Shown here: positions 8,548-17,696 of the stretch, piece by piece
How positions within the stretch are numbered: position 1 is the first letter of the stretch
How the letters are laid out: each line of letters starts with the position of its first letter
From: ZC4RG30 sp963726085
GTDB lineage: Bacteria > Pseudomonadota > Gammaproteobacteria > Steroidobacterales > Steroidobacteraceae
DNA length: 64,000 nucleotides
Assembly: GCA_963726085.1 (NCBI GenBank)
Contig: CAVSAR010000002.1
Coordinates: 1-64,000 of the forward strand
Direction: 5' to 3'
Program-made: the position numbers and the translations under genes
The notes under the pieces: model-generated
What the model was told of the DNA's origin: nothing
Database searches by the model: none
The model's input: only the letters and a program-made list of their open reading frames with translations

Positions 8548-9695
8548 CTGCAGTCACCATGGATGCGAGACGCTTGGCGCTGCTGCAGGACGTGATCCGC
8601 GCGGATATTGGCGCGGGGCTGTATCACGGCGCGGTGATCAAGGTGGCGCGCGGCGGCCAGGTCGCGCTCGAGGCCGCCATTGGCGCGGCCGATGCCGAGC
8701 AGAAACTGCCGCTGGCCCTGTCCTCCGTGTTCAGCATCTTCTCGGTCACCAAGGCCTTCACCAATGTCCTGGTGCTGCAGGCCATCGAGCAGGGCCGATT
8801 TGCCCTGACCACGCCCATTTCGGAACTGATTCCCGAGTTCAAGGGATTCGGCCGCGAGAAGGTACAGATCTGGCACCTGCTGTCCCACCAGGCCGGCTTT
8901 CCCATCCTGTTCGAGGTCCGGCCGGGCTGGTACATCAACAGCTTCGAGGAAGTGTCGGGGATCGTCGTGGCGGACGTGAAGCCGGTGGACGAACCCTGCG
9001 CCAAGGTGTCGTATTCACCGCTGGTCAATCATGTGCTGATGGCCGCGGCGTTGCTGCGTACCGACCCGAAGAAGCGCAGCTACCGGCAGCTGGTCCAGCA
9101 GGAGATCCTGGATCCTTTGCAGATGCGCGACACGGCGGTGGGCCTGCGCGCGGATCTCAGGTCGCGCAAGGTGGTTCCCGATTTCCGGGGCAACTACCCC
9201 ATCGGACACAAGAGCCGCAATGTCCCGGGCCCCAATGGGGCATTCGAGGACGAGACCGCCGAGATGCCCTGGGTGGGAATCGTCTCCACGACTCCGGACA
9301 TGTTCCGCTTCGCGGACATGCTGCGCCGGGGCGGCGTGCTGGACGGCGCGCGCCTGCTGTCGCCGGAGATGATCAAGATGGCGGCCCGTAACTGGACCGG
9401 CGAGAAGATCAACGAGCTCTATGCCCAGCGTGGCCGGGAAGAGGGGCTGGCTCCGGCGCCGGCCTATATCGGACTGGGATTCGCGATGCGCGGCACGGCG
9501 CTGTGTCCAACCTACCTGGGCACGCTGGCCTCGCCCGGCACCTACGGCAACTACGGCGCCGGCACGACGCTGTTTTGGGTTGATCCGGAGCGCGACATCA
9601 CGTTCGTCTGCCTGACCGCCGGCGTGATGCCGCACAATGCCAACACGCGCCGCTTCCAGAAGTACGCGGACATGGTGTTCTCGGCCGCGCTCTAG
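8544..9695 (+). CDS. Serine hydrolase of the beta-lactamase/EstB family
   Basis: A 383-aa protein without a signal peptide. The SxxK nucleophile motif is SVTK (Ser67, Lys70) in a typical FSIFSVTKAFTNVLV context. HLLSHQAGFP is the conserved segment after it, and YSPLVNH occupies the place of the Tyr motif. A late GTYGNYGAGTTLFWVDP segment matches the final strand region. Relatives are esterases, D-aminopeptidases and class C-like hydrolases; the cytoplasmic location favours an esterase. Its ATG overlaps the pit stop, so it is translationally coupled to phosphate uptake although its role more likely belongs with the accessory region. Its stop shares a CTAG with the convergent P450 gene. Confidence 0.85.
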   Translation: MTAVTMDARRLALLQDVIRADIGAGLYHGAVIKVARGGQVALEAAIGAADAEQKLPLALSSVFSIFSVTKAFTNVLVLQAIEQGRFALTTPISELIPEFKGFGREKVQIWHLLSHQAGFPILFEVRPGWYINSFEEVSGIVVADVKPVDEPCAKVSYSPLVNHVLMAAALLRTDPKKRSYRQLVQQEILDPLQMRDTAVGLRADLRSRKVVPDFRGNYPIGHKSRNVPGPNGAFEDETAEMPWVGIVSTTPDMFRFADMLRRGGVLDGARLLSPEMIKMAARNWTGEKINELYAQRGREEGLAPAPAYIGLGFAMRGTALCPTYLGTLASPGTYGNYGAGTTLFWVDPERDITFVCLTAGVMPHNANTRRFQKYADMVFSAAL

Positions 9696-10873
9696 TTGAA
9701 CGTCATGCGGATGGGCACCTTGATGGGCCCATGACCGATGGTGGTCATCCACGGCTCCGGTGCGCCGGCGGATTCGAATTTCTCGACGTGCTGTACCAGC
9801 GCCCCGAGCAATGCCTCGGCTTCAAGCAACGCCAGTACGCGGCCGACGCAGGCATGGACGCCGAGGCCGAACCCCAGGCTGCCGGCCGTGCTCCTGCGTA
9901 CATCAAAGGCGTTGGGCGATTCCCAGCGCCGCGGATCGCGATTGGCAGCGGCGAACATCAAGCCACAGCGCTCCCCTGCAGGGATCACGTAACCATCGAT
10001 CTCCACATCGCGTGTGGCGATACGGCCAGCCATCCGCGATGGGGAGTCCCAGCGCAGGCTCTCTTCAAATGCGGCCTTCACCAGGGCCGGATCCGAGCGC
10101 ACCAGGTGGTACTGGTCCGGAAACTCGCAGAAGGCACGAATGGTATTGGCCAGCGTCAGGACGGTGGTATCGGCCGCGGCCGACAGCAGGATGCCCACCA
10201 GCAGGTTGGCTTCCTGCGCTGAGATCTCGCCGCGATCGGCCGCCTCGTACATCGCCATGCCGAGGCTGCCAGCGGAGAGGTTTTCACGATTGCAGCACTG
10301 GCCGGCCCACTTGATGACTTCTTCCGTGCCCTGCATGGCCTCGTGGAACAATTCATTCATCGGCCCCATGGTCGCCCACACCATGTTGCCGAAGGCATAC
10401 ATGTGCTCGCGTCCCGCTTGGGGCAACCCGATGAGGTCCGGCAACACCTTGTAGACGAAGGCCTGTGTGATGTCGTTGACCGCATCGATGGGCTGGCCGG
10501 CGCGCGCGCGCAGGTCACTGACAATGGCATTGGCGTCACGGCGAAAGTCCTGGGCCATGTGCGCCAGCGCCTTGGGCGTCAGGGCGTTGGCTACCACGGC
10601 GCGCACCCGCGTGTGCTTGGGTGGGTCATCCGTGAGCAGCAGTTCCGGCCGCACGGAATTGGGGTCGTGCCAGGGCCGCGACGTGGAGGAGAAGGTCTTC
10701 CAGTCCTTGAGGCCCGCCGCCACATGTTCGTAGCGGGCCAGCATGGTGATGTCTTCCGCCGGCAGCCGCACCACTGGCGACAGCTCGCGCAGCCGGTCGT
10801 CCACGGAATTGGCGTTGCGCACGGAGGCGTGCGAAAACGGATCGGTGTCGAATTCGGGTATCGGCTTGCTCAT
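9692..10873 (-). CDS. Cytochrome P450
   Basis: A 393-aa soluble bacterial P450. The heme-binding loop is FGLGVHACVGRVLA with the thiolate ligand Cys342; the K-helix ExxR is EESLRWDS; the I-helix oxygen-activation site reads LLSAAADTTVL, with Ala where Gly is usual in (A/G)GxxT. A C-helix PKHTRVRAVV segment is also present. Such enzymes need ferredoxin and reductase partners, none of which is encoded in this window. It is the last gene of the minus-strand oxidative operon, 18 bp after the SDR. Likely a hydroxylase for a hydrophobic substrate such as a terpenoid or steroid; substrate unknown. Confidence 0.95.
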   Translation of the reverse strand: MSKPIPEFDTDPFSHASVRNANSVDDRLRELSPVVRLPAEDITMLARYEHVAAGLKDWKTFSSTSRPWHDPNSVRPELLLTDDPPKHTRVRAVVANALTPKALAHMAQDFRRDANAIVSDLRARAGQPIDAVNDITQAFVYKVLPDLIGLPQAGREHMYAFGNMVWATMGPMNELFHEAMQGTEEVIKWAGQCCNRENLSAGSLGMAMYEAADRGEISAQEANLLVGILLSAAADTTVLTLANTIRAFCEFPDQYHLVRSDPALVKAAFEESLRWDSPSRMAGRIATRDVEIDGYVIPAGERCGLMFAAANRDPRRWESPNAFDVRRSTAGSLGFGLGVHACVGRVLALLEAEALLGALVQHVEKFESAGAPEPWMTTIGHGPIKVPIRMTFN

Positions 10874-10891
10874 GCGATGGGAACCTCTGTC

Positions 10892-11652
10892 CTAACCTGC
10901 GGCGGCGATGCCGCCATCCACGTGAAGTATCTCGCCATTGATGAAGGAAGCCGAATCGCTCAACAGGAAGGCACAGGCTTCCGCATTGTCTTCCTCGCTG
11001 CCCAGTCGGCGCAGCGGGATGGTCCGGGTTCGGCGTTCATACTCGGTCTTGTCGTTGAGGCCCAGTGCCCCGGGGTGGGCACTGAGCCTGGCGCGATCGC
11101 ATTGACGCGAATGCCGCGCGGCCCCAGCTCCGCCGCCAGCACCTTGGTCAGCGTGACGATCGCACCCTTGACCAGGCTGTAGGCGGCGGTATTGGGAAAT
11201 CCCTTCTCGGCCACTGGCGAGGCCATGTTGATGATGGCGCCACCGCGGGCCGGGTCGTAGTGGGCCAGCAGTGCCTGGGCGCCCCACACACTGCCATTGA
11301 TGCCGATGGACACCATGCGATTGAGCGTTTCCTCGGTGATATTTTCCACCGGCTCGTACTTGAGCAACATCGCGTTGTTGATGACCGCATCGATGCGCCC
11401 GCATTCTTTCGCAAATGTCGCGGCCACACGCAGCAGCAGCTGGCGGTTGGCGACGTCCGCGGCCAGCGCGTGCGCGCGGCCGCCAGTGGCGGTGATCTCG
11501 GCAGCTACCGCAGCGCAGGTGGCCTGGTCCAGGTCGACAACCGCCACCGTGGCGCCACAGCCGGCCAGCTTTATGGCCATGGAGCGGCCCAGGCCGCGCC
11601 CCGCGCCGGTAATGAAGATGCTACGACCCGACAGGTCAGGGGTGATGGCCAT
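10892..11652 (-). pseudogene. Short-chain dehydrogenase/reductase, frameshifted
   Basis: Two overlapping frames together make one classical SDR of about 250 aa. The 5' frame has the Rossmann motif TGAGRGLGRSMA, the NNA segment (VINNAML), the catalytic YSLVK and RVNAIAPGSVPTPG. It then runs out of frame and would stop at 10960. The other frame supplies the rest (GALGLNDKTEYERR, PLRRLGSEEDNAEACAFLLS, INGEILHVDGG) and stops at 10892. The switch lies at 11068-11075, a CCCCGGGG run where one missing base restores a single frame. It is either a real loss of function or a homopolymer sequencing error. An AAAGG ribosome site precedes the ATG at 11652. Confidence 0.8.
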
Positions 11653-11663
11653 GGCTTTGCCTT

Positions 11664-12539
11664 TCAGACCTTGAGCTTCCAGGCCTTGCCGTCGGGCACG
11701 ATGTGCCCGGCCGTCGGATCCGCGAAGTGGCTGCCGATCACCAGTGTGTCGGTGTTATTGAAGCGCTGCACGAACTCGCAGCGCGTGCGGGCGGCCTGGG
11801 CCTTGTCCATGTCAAATCGCGCCTCGGTGGCGGGAATCGCGATCTGCACCGGATTGTGCATCAGGTCGCCGGTGATGACCGCGCTGTGGCCATTGGACTG
11901 GATAAGCACGCTGACGTGACCGGGCGTGTGCCCCGGAGTCGCTATCAGCGACACCTCGCTGGTCAGGCGGAAATCCGGTTCGATGAATTCCACCAGGCCC
12001 GCCTCCACCACCGGATCGATGGCGTCGGACAGGTGGCCCATGTGGTGGTAGCCGTCGGTGTCGCGCAGGTGCTGCCAGTGCTGGAACTCATTGCGCCCGA
12101 ACAGGTAGCGCGCCTGTGGAAAGGTGGGCACCCACTTGCCCTCCACCAGCCGGGTGTTCCAGCCCACGTGGTCGAAGTGCAGGTGCGTGCACAGCACGTC
12201 GGTCACCTCTTCGGCGGGGAATCCGGCCGCTGCCAGGTCCTCCAGGAAGGTGGACTGCAGGTTGCAGAACACGTCGAATTCGCGCTGCCGGTCGTTGCCG
12301 ATACAGGTATCGATCATCACCGTGCGCCCCTTGGAACGCAGCACGAAGCACTGGAAGGAAATGATCATCTTTCCTTCCGGCGTGGCGAAGTGCGGCACCA
12401 GCCAGCCAAATTGCCGCAGGAACTGCGGCGTGGCATCCGGCAGCAACATGCTGATGTCATCCTCGAAGCCATAGACCTCGACGATGCTGGCGATCTCCAC
12501 GTCGCCGACGCGCCAGTGACGGATATGCTCTGCGGCCAT
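11664..12539 (-). CDS. MBL-fold metallo-hydrolase
   Basis: A 291-aa metallo-beta-lactamase-fold protein. The zinc motif HxHxDH is HLHFDH (His119-His124), preceded by VMIDTCIGND. Later ligands are visible in TPGHTPGHVS and TGDLMHNP, and the C-terminus has GSHFADPTAG. The layout matches the lactonase/arylsulfatase-like branch rather than glyoxalase II. The ATG at 12539 overlaps the TGA of the GMC gene (TGATG), so it is translationally coupled to it. It may hydrolyse a lactone or ester formed during oxidation of the pathway substrate; substrate unknown. Confidence 0.88.
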   Translation of the reverse strand: MAAEHIRHWRVGDVEIASIVEVYGFEDDISMLLPDATPQFLRQFGWLVPHFATPEGKMIISFQCFVLRSKGRTVMIDTCIGNDRQREFDVFCNLQSTFLEDLAAAGFPAEEVTDVLCTHLHFDHVGWNTRLVEGKWVPTFPQARYLFGRNEFQHWQHLRDTDGYHHMGHLSDAIDPVVEAGLVEFIEPDFRLTSEVSLIATPGHTPGHVSVLIQSNGHSAVITGDLMHNPVQIAIPATEARFDMDKAQAARTRCEFVQRFNNTDTLVIGSHFADPTAGHIVPDGKAWKLKV

Positions 12540-14143
12540 CAAACCCCCATTGCAGTAGCGCGGATCAGGTCGGCGGCCTTTTCCGCCACCATGACCACTG
12601 GCGCATTGGTATTGCCGCCGACGATACCCGGAAATACGGACGCGTCCACTACCCTTAGGGATTCGACCCCGCGGACACGCAGCGCCGGGTCCACCACGGC
12701 CGTTTTGTCAGTGCCCATGCGGCAGGTACCCACCGGGTGGTGGGCAGTGGCAGCCGCGCGCCGCAGGTAGGCCGTCAGCTGGGCATCGGACTGCGCGTCG
12801 CGGCCCGGCAGCACTTCATGGGCGCCGTAGCGCCCCAGTGCAGCGGTATCGCAAAGCTGGCGCGCCAGGCGCAGTCCCCGCAGGATGGGCGCAATATCCG
12901 CCGCATCGCTGAACAACCCGGCATCAACGCGCGGCGCGTCACGCACGTCATTGCTGGCCAGCAGGACCTGGCCGCGACTGCGTGGATAGAGATTCACGAT
13001 GCTCATCGCAAACCCGTGGCCCAGCGGCAGCGGAAAAGGGGTCGGGTTGCGCCGCGCCGGCTGGAACGCGATCTGCACGTCCGGGCGATCCAGGCCGTCC
13101 TTGCTGCGGATGAACGCAGTCGACTCGAACACATTGCTGGCCAGCGGGCCGCGTCGCAGCACCAGGTACTCCAGCAGATTGCAGGCAGCGCGCGGCAGGG
13201 TGCGCAGCGACAGCCCATAGGAGGTCGTGTCCTGCATCTCCATGGTCAGGGCCAGAGCCGGGTGGTCGACATAGTTGGCCCCGACGGGCAGGTCCGAGTG
13301 CACGGCGATGCCCAGTGCCTGCAGATGCTGCGCCGGACCAATACCCGACAGCATCAGCAGCTGCGGGGAATGGATCGCACCGGCGCACAGCAGCACTTCG
13401 CGCTGTGCCGCGATTGCCTGCGCACCCGCGGCGGTGCGTACGTCAACGCCCCGGGCGCGCCCGGCCTGGATGCGCACCTTCAGTACCTGGGCGCGTGCCA
13501 GTACGGTGAGATTGGGGCGGCCCATGGCCGGTGCCAGATAGCCGGTGGCCGTGGAATCGCGGCGCCCCCGGTAAATCGTGCCCTGGCGCAGGCCGTAGCC
13601 CTCGGGCTGCAGCCCGGTGAAGTCTGCGCAATGCGCAAATCCCCCGAGCGCGGCGAAGGCGCCGGCGAAGTCCGCGTTCATCGCATTGGGCCTGGGCACG
13701 AAGGCAACGTGCACGGGGCCATCGGCGCCGTGCACCCGCGCATCATGCAGGTCGGCGTTGTTTTCCGATCGCCGGAAATACGGCAACACATCCTGCCAGC
13801 CCCAGCCCTGGTTGCCCGCGGCCGCCCAGCCGTCGTAGTCGAGTGGATGGCCCCGATGGTAGGCCATGCCATTGATGGAGCCGGTGCCACCGATCAGCTT
13901 GCCTCGTGGCAATGCGATGCGCCGGTTGTCCAGTGCCGGCTGTGGCTCGGTCATCAGCCCCCAGGTCAGTCGCCGGCTCATGATGGCGGCACCCACCAGC
14001 GCCGGCACCTTGACGAACGGATGGCGCGCCGGTCCACCGGCTTCGATCAGGCAAACGCGCACCGCGGGGTCCTCGGTCAATCGCGCGGCTAGCACACAGC
14101 CGGCCGTGCCCGCGCCGACGATCACGTAGTCGTAGCGCGTCAT
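12539..14143 (-). CDS. GMC-family FAD-dependent oxidoreductase (choline dehydrogenase-like)
   Basis: A 534-aa flavoenzyme of the glucose-methanol-choline family. The N-terminal FAD motif is VIVGAGTAGCVLAARL; the GMC signature follows (PRGKLIGGTGSINGMAYHRG) and the second signature is GAIHSPQLLMLSGIG. The C-terminal catalytic region has HHPVGTCRMG and GNTNAPVVMVAEKA, giving the His/Asn pair. Family members oxidise primary or secondary alcohols to aldehydes or ketones. It is coupled on both sides: ATGA overlap with the upstream 68-aa gene and TGATG overlap with the MBL gene. Confidence 0.95.
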   Translation of the reverse strand: MTRYDYVIVGAGTAGCVLAARLTEDPAVRVCLIEAGGPARHPFVKVPALVGAAIMSRRLTWGLMTEPQPALDNRRIALPRGKLIGGTGSINGMAYHRGHPLDYDGWAAAGNQGWGWQDVLPYFRRSENNADLHDARVHGADGPVHVAFVPRPNAMNADFAGAFAALGGFAHCADFTGLQPEGYGLRQGTIYRGRRDSTATGYLAPAMGRPNLTVLARAQVLKVRIQAGRARGVDVRTAAGAQAIAAQREVLLCAGAIHSPQLLMLSGIGPAQHLQALGIAVHSDLPVGANYVDHPALALTMEMQDTTSYGLSLRTLPRAACNLLEYLVLRRGPLASNVFESTAFIRSKDGLDRPDVQIAFQPARRNPTPFPLPLGHGFAMSIVNLYPRSRGQVLLASNDVRDAPRVDAGLFSDAADIAPILRGLRLARQLCDTAALGRYGAHEVLPGRDAQSDAQLTAYLRRAAATAHHPVGTCRMGTDKTAVVDPALRVRGVESLRVVDASVFPGIVGGNTNAPVVMVAEKAADLIRATAMGV

Positions 14144-14346
14144 CCCCTGCGAAACGGCAGGGTCAGCAGGAACAGCAGCAGCCGTGGCGACAGCAGCTTG
14201 AGCGCGGCGCGCGCCGCAACCGGCGAGAGCCGCGCGTTCATCGGCATGGCGCCGAAGACTTTGCCCTTGATGACCAGTGTGTTGCCGTCGCGCTCCAGCG
14301 CGGTCACGGTCATCAGTTCGCTGCCGTCGGTGGACTGCAGTTTCAT
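14140..14346 (-). CDS. Small protein of unknown function (68 aa)
   Basis: This small gene is locked in place by overlapping codons on both sides. Its ATG at 14346 overlaps the TGA of the FAD oxidoreductase (ATGA), and its TGA overlaps the ATG of the GMC gene (ATGA). The N-terminal half reads KLQSTDGSELMTVTALERDG and NTLVIKGKVFGAMPM, a small beta-rich domain. The C-terminal half is a basic/hydrophobic helix (RAALKLLSPRLLLFLLTL) ending in Arg residues, which could touch a membrane. I do not recognise the family; its position suggests an accessory or stability partner of the flanking oxidoreductases. Confidence 0.7.
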   Translation of the reverse strand: MKLQSTDGSELMTVTALERDGNTLVIKGKVFGAMPMNARLSPVAARAALKLLSPRLLLFLLTLPFRRG

Positions 14347-15911
14347 TTGACGCGGCCCTGCTTCTCGAAGTTCAGTCCCAGCGCCTCGAACATCTTCATG
14401 GCCGTGGCGCGTCCCGCGCCGAACACGCCGCCACCGGGAAACTGGAAGGGCCCCACCAGGTAGAACCGGTCCAGTCCCGGCACGGTGTACTGGCCCAGCT
14501 CGGGCGTGGGGCGGTGCGAGCCACTCTGGTACGTCGTGGTGGCGATGCCATGCAGGTCGCCGCGCCGGAAGCTCGGGCTGGTGCGTTCCATGTCCACCGG
14601 GCTGTCCACATGCGCCTGCAGCACGGCGCCGGGAATGTTCTCGACGAACTTTGACAGGTGCGCCAGCATCAGCTTGCCGTATTCGGCCTTGCTCTCGTCC
14701 CAGCTGCGACCGTCGGGTCGCACATAGGGCACGTAGTCCCACAGATGCAGTATCGCCTTGCCGGCCGGCACGCGACTGGGGTCGAACTGCGACAGCGAGC
14801 CCAGGCCCAACAGCGGATAGGGCAGGAACTGGCCGTAGCGCAGTTCGTCGAAGTCGCGGCGCAGGGTTTCGTAGCTGACAGGCAGCATTTCCACCATCAC
14901 CGCGTCGACCTTGTCCCGGGTGCGGAAGCGCAGCGGCTCAGCCAGCGCCGCGTGCACGGTGATGCAGGCCGCGTTGGTGACATGCGTGGCCTCGGCATCG
15001 GCGCGCGCCCTGGGGTCCATGCCTTCGATCATCCCGCCCAGCAGGTGCGGGTGGATGGCGCCGATCACGGCGTCCTTGGCCACAAACGTACGTCCGTCGA
15101 CCAGTTCGACGCCACTGGCGCGTCCGTTTTGGACCTTGATGCGTGCAACGTCGGCATTGGCCAGCACCTCGCCGCCGTGCCCGCGGATGCAGGCGATCAG
15201 CGCGTCGGTCAACTTGCCGGCGCCACCGCGGGCCACGCCAAAGCCGTAGCCCTCGAGGAAGCCCAGGAACACGTACATGCCGATGGCCGTGGCCTGCTCG
15301 TCGGGCGAGACCAGGTTTTCCCCGGCCACGCGCGCAAAGTGCATGCGCACGCGCTCGTTCTCGAACAGTTCGCACAGGTGATCGTGGCTGCTCATCTGCA
15401 GTACGCGCCACAGTTCCCGGCCCTCGCGACTCTGGTCGAGCATGGCGTTGGAGGCGCCATTTGGCGCTGGCGGCACATACAGCGAGGACGCAATCATCGG
15501 CAGCCATGCCGCCGCCTGCAGCGACACCTTGCGAAACGCCTCGGCATCGCGCTTGGAGAACTTCGCGATTTCGGCCGCAGATTTCTCGCGGTCGCGATAC
15601 AGCTTGAGCGTCGCGCCATCCTCGAACACCGACATCATCGGCACTTCGGGAAAGATGTACTCCAGGCCATAGCGCGCCTTGAGCTGCAGTTCGTCATTCT
15701 TGAGCAGCGGGTTGCCCTGGATGAAGATATGGCTCATGGAGTGCTGGTCGTGCCGGAATCCCGGCAGCGTCAGCTCGCGCGAGACCACGCCACCACCGAA
15801 CCAGCCGTTGCGTTCCAGTACCAGGACCTTTTTTCCGGCGGCGGCCAGGTAGGCGGCGGCCACGAGGCCGTTGTGGCCGGATCCCACTGCGATGATGTCG
15901 GCGTTTGTCAT
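14343..15911 (-). CDS. Phytoene-dehydrogenase-like FAD oxidoreductase
   Basis: A 522-aa flavoprotein of the amino-oxidase/phytoene desaturase (CrtI-like) superfamily. It opens with the dinucleotide motif VGSGHNGLVAAAYLAAAGK and the second Rossmann strand VLVLERNGWFGGGVV. RGGAGKLTDALIACIRGHGG and NADVARIKVQNGRASGVEL are the conserved central segments. The C-terminus has the FAD-binding GPFQFPGGGVFGAGR with a following helix. Relatives act as desaturases, isomerases or oxidases on isoprenoid-like lipids. It is the first gene of the minus-strand operon, separated by only 52 bp from the divergent MBL gene, so the two operons share a very compact control region. Confidence 0.9.
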   Translation of the reverse strand: MTNADIIAVGSGHNGLVAAAYLAAAGKKVLVLERNGWFGGGVVSRELTLPGFRHDQHSMSHIFIQGNPLLKNDELQLKARYGLEYIFPEVPMMSVFEDGATLKLYRDREKSAAEIAKFSKRDAEAFRKVSLQAAAWLPMIASSLYVPPAPNGASNAMLDQSREGRELWRVLQMSSHDHLCELFENERVRMHFARVAGENLVSPDEQATAIGMYVFLGFLEGYGFGVARGGAGKLTDALIACIRGHGGEVLANADVARIKVQNGRASGVELVDGRTFVAKDAVIGAIHPHLLGGMIEGMDPRARADAEATHVTNAACITVHAALAEPLRFRTRDKVDAVMVEMLPVSYETLRRDFDELRYGQFLPYPLLGLGSLSQFDPSRVPAGKAILHLWDYVPYVRPDGRSWDESKAEYGKLMLAHLSKFVENIPGAVLQAHVDSPVDMERTSPSFRRGDLHGIATTTYQSGSHRPTPELGQYTVPGLDRFYLVGPFQFPGGGVFGAGRATAMKMFEALGLNFEKQGRVK

Positions 15912-15963
15912 GTCAGGTTAATCGCGAGTTGCTTGTTGCGACGGATCCCGCGAGCATACTGCC

Positions 15964-16755
15964 ATGGATCCGGTCTATGAAATCTGTGCGGTTCGCTATG
16001 CGCACCTGGACCGGACCGCAAGCCACAATTTCATTGGCGGGGACGCCCACGACGGTCCCATGCCCCTGGACTACTACGTGTGGACCATCCGGGGCGGCGG
16101 CCGCACGTTTGTGCTTGACACCGGATTCGATGCGGCCATGGGCGCCGCGCGCGGCCGACAGCTGGTGCAGCCAGTTGCCACGGGCCTGGCATCCGTCGGC
16201 GTCGATCCGGCCGAGGTGCGTGACGTGGTCATCAGCCACATGCACTACGACCACGCCGGCAACCACGACCTGTTTCCCAATGCCTGCTACCACCTGCAAT
16301 GCGAGGAAATGTCGTTCTGCACGGGTCGCTCCATGTGCCACGAAGTGATGCGCGCGCCTTATGAGGCCGCCGACGTGCAGGCCATGGTGGGCAAGGTGTT
16401 TGCCGGGCGCGTGGTTTACCACGATGGGGTGGCCGAGCTGGCGCCGGGAATTACCTTGCACCGGGTCGGCGGCCACACGCGCGGCCTGCAGGTGGTGCGG
16501 GTGCACACGCAACGCGGCTATGTCGTCCTGGCCTCCGACGCGGCCCATTTCTACGCCAACTGGCAGCAGCGCCGGCCCTTTCCGATCGTGGACGACGTGG
16601 CGGCCTACCTGGATGCCTTTGCCACCATCGAATCCCTGGCCAGCTCCCCGCGGCACATCATTCCGGGCCACGATCCGCTGGTGCTCAGCAGGTACCCGCC
16701 GGCGCGCGCGGGACTGGCAAACGCCGTACGCGTTGACCGCGATCCGGTGGGCTGA
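15964..16755 (+). CDS. MBL-fold hydrolase, N-acyl-homoserine-lactonase-like
   Basis: A 263-aa MBL-fold protein of the AttM/AiiA-like lactonase group. The motif HMHYDH (His92-His97) sits in VVISHMHYDHAGNHDLFP, and the protein starts with a substrate-edge segment ending FVLDTGFDAAMG. Later ligands appear in GGHTRGLQ, ASDAAHFY and IPGHDPLVL. The long FCTGRSMCHEVMRAPYEA helix between motifs is typical of this branch. It opens the plus-strand operon. Context suggests opening of a lactone intermediate rather than quorum quenching, but either fits the fold. Confidence 0.9.
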   Translation: MDPVYEICAVRYAHLDRTASHNFIGGDAHDGPMPLDYYVWTIRGGGRTFVLDTGFDAAMGAARGRQLVQPVATGLASVGVDPAEVRDVVISHMHYDHAGNHDLFPNACYHLQCEEMSFCTGRSMCHEVMRAPYEAADVQAMVGKVFAGRVVYHDGVAELAPGITLHRVGGHTRGLQVVRVHTQRGYVVLASDAAHFYANWQQRRPFPIVDDVAAYLDAFATIESLASSPRHIIPGHDPLVLSRYPPARAGLANAVRVDRDPVG

Positions 16756-16800
16756 TCCGGCTGGTAGGATCGCAGTCCAGCTGCAACAACAGGGGGATCG

Positions 16801-17694
16801 GTGGCCGAGAAGATTGCCTTCATTGGGGTGGGTCGCATGGGTTCGGGCATGGTCGGAAGACTGCTCGACGCGGGCCACCTGTTGACTATTCACGATCCGG
16901 ATCCGGCCGCCACGGCGCCACTGGCGGCGCGCGGCGCGCGCGTAGCCGCCTCGGTGGCAGATGCGGTCAGCGATTCGCTGGTTGCCATGGTCAGCGTCCC
17001 GGGTCCTGCCCAGGCGCGCGAGACCGCGCGGCTGGCTGCCGATTCCAGGGTGCTCAAGGTCTTCATCGACCTTTCCACTTCAGGCCCGGGCGCGGCCCAG
17101 GCCATCGCCGCAACGCTGGCCCCGCGCGGCATCGCCGCCATCGATGCGCCGGTGTCCGGTGGCGTGCGCGGCGCGGCCACCGGCAAACTGGCCATCATGG
17201 CCTCCGGTCCTGCCGCCGCCATGGCGCAGGCGCGGCCGCTGCTGGAACTGCTGGGCAAGGTGTTTGCCGTCGGCGAGCAGCCGGGCCTGGGCCAGACGGT
17301 GAAGCTGGCCAACAACCTCATGTCCGCGGCATCGCTGGCCATTGCCGCCGAGGCCATGGCCATGGGCGTGAAGGCCGGCGTGGATCCGGCGGTGATGCTG
17401 GAAGTGCTCAACGCTTCTTCCGGGCGCAACAGCGCCACGCAGGACAAGATTCCTAAGCACGTGCTCAATCGCCGCTTTGATTTCGGATTTGCCAATGCGC
17501 TGTCGTTCAAGGACGTGCGCCTGTGCCTCGATGAGGCCGAGGTATTGGGCGTGCCCATGGTGGTCGGCGCCGCCGTGCGGCAGATGCTCTCGATCACCAA
17601 TCAGGTCTACGGCCCCACGGCCGACTGCACCGACCTGGTGAAAATTGTGGAAGGCTGGGCTGGCTGCGAAATCCGCGGCAAAGAGGAGAAATAG
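16801..17694 (+). CDS. 3-hydroxyisobutyrate-dehydrogenase-like NAD(P) oxidoreductase
   Basis: A 297-aa beta-hydroxyacid dehydrogenase from a GTG start preceded by GGGGAT. The N-terminal Rossmann motif is FIGVGRMGSGMVGRLL, the substrate-binding signature is DAPVSGGVRGAATGKL, and the catalytic Lys lies in QTVKLANNLMSA. The C-terminal helical domain (ASSGRNSATQDK, DVRLCLDEAEVLGVP) is complete. Family members oxidise 3-hydroxyacids or reduce the semialdehyde, or act as imine reductases. It lies 45 bp after the MBL gene and 2 bp before the CMD gene. Confidence 0.92.
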   Translation: MAEKIAFIGVGRMGSGMVGRLLDAGHLLTIHDPDPAATAPLAARGARVAASVADAVSDSLVAMVSVPGPAQARETARLAADSRVLKVFIDLSTSGPGAAQAIAATLAPRGIAAIDAPVSGGVRGAATGKLAIMASGPAAAMAQARPLLELLGKVFAVGEQPGLGQTVKLANNLMSAASLAIAAEAMAMGVKAGVDPAVMLEVLNASSGRNSATQDKIPKHVLNRRFDFGFANALSFKDVRLCLDEAEVLGVPMVVGAAVRQMLSITNQVYGPTADCTDLVKIVEGWAGCEIRGKEEK

Positions 17695-17696
17695 CA

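Noticed and set aside
15933..15960. Possible promoter (TTGTTG-16-CATACT) in the 52-bp gap between the two oxidative operons
   Set aside because: Its transcription start would fall just inside the MBL gene, after the ATG, so it does not fit unless the true start codon is downstream, which would remove part of the fold.
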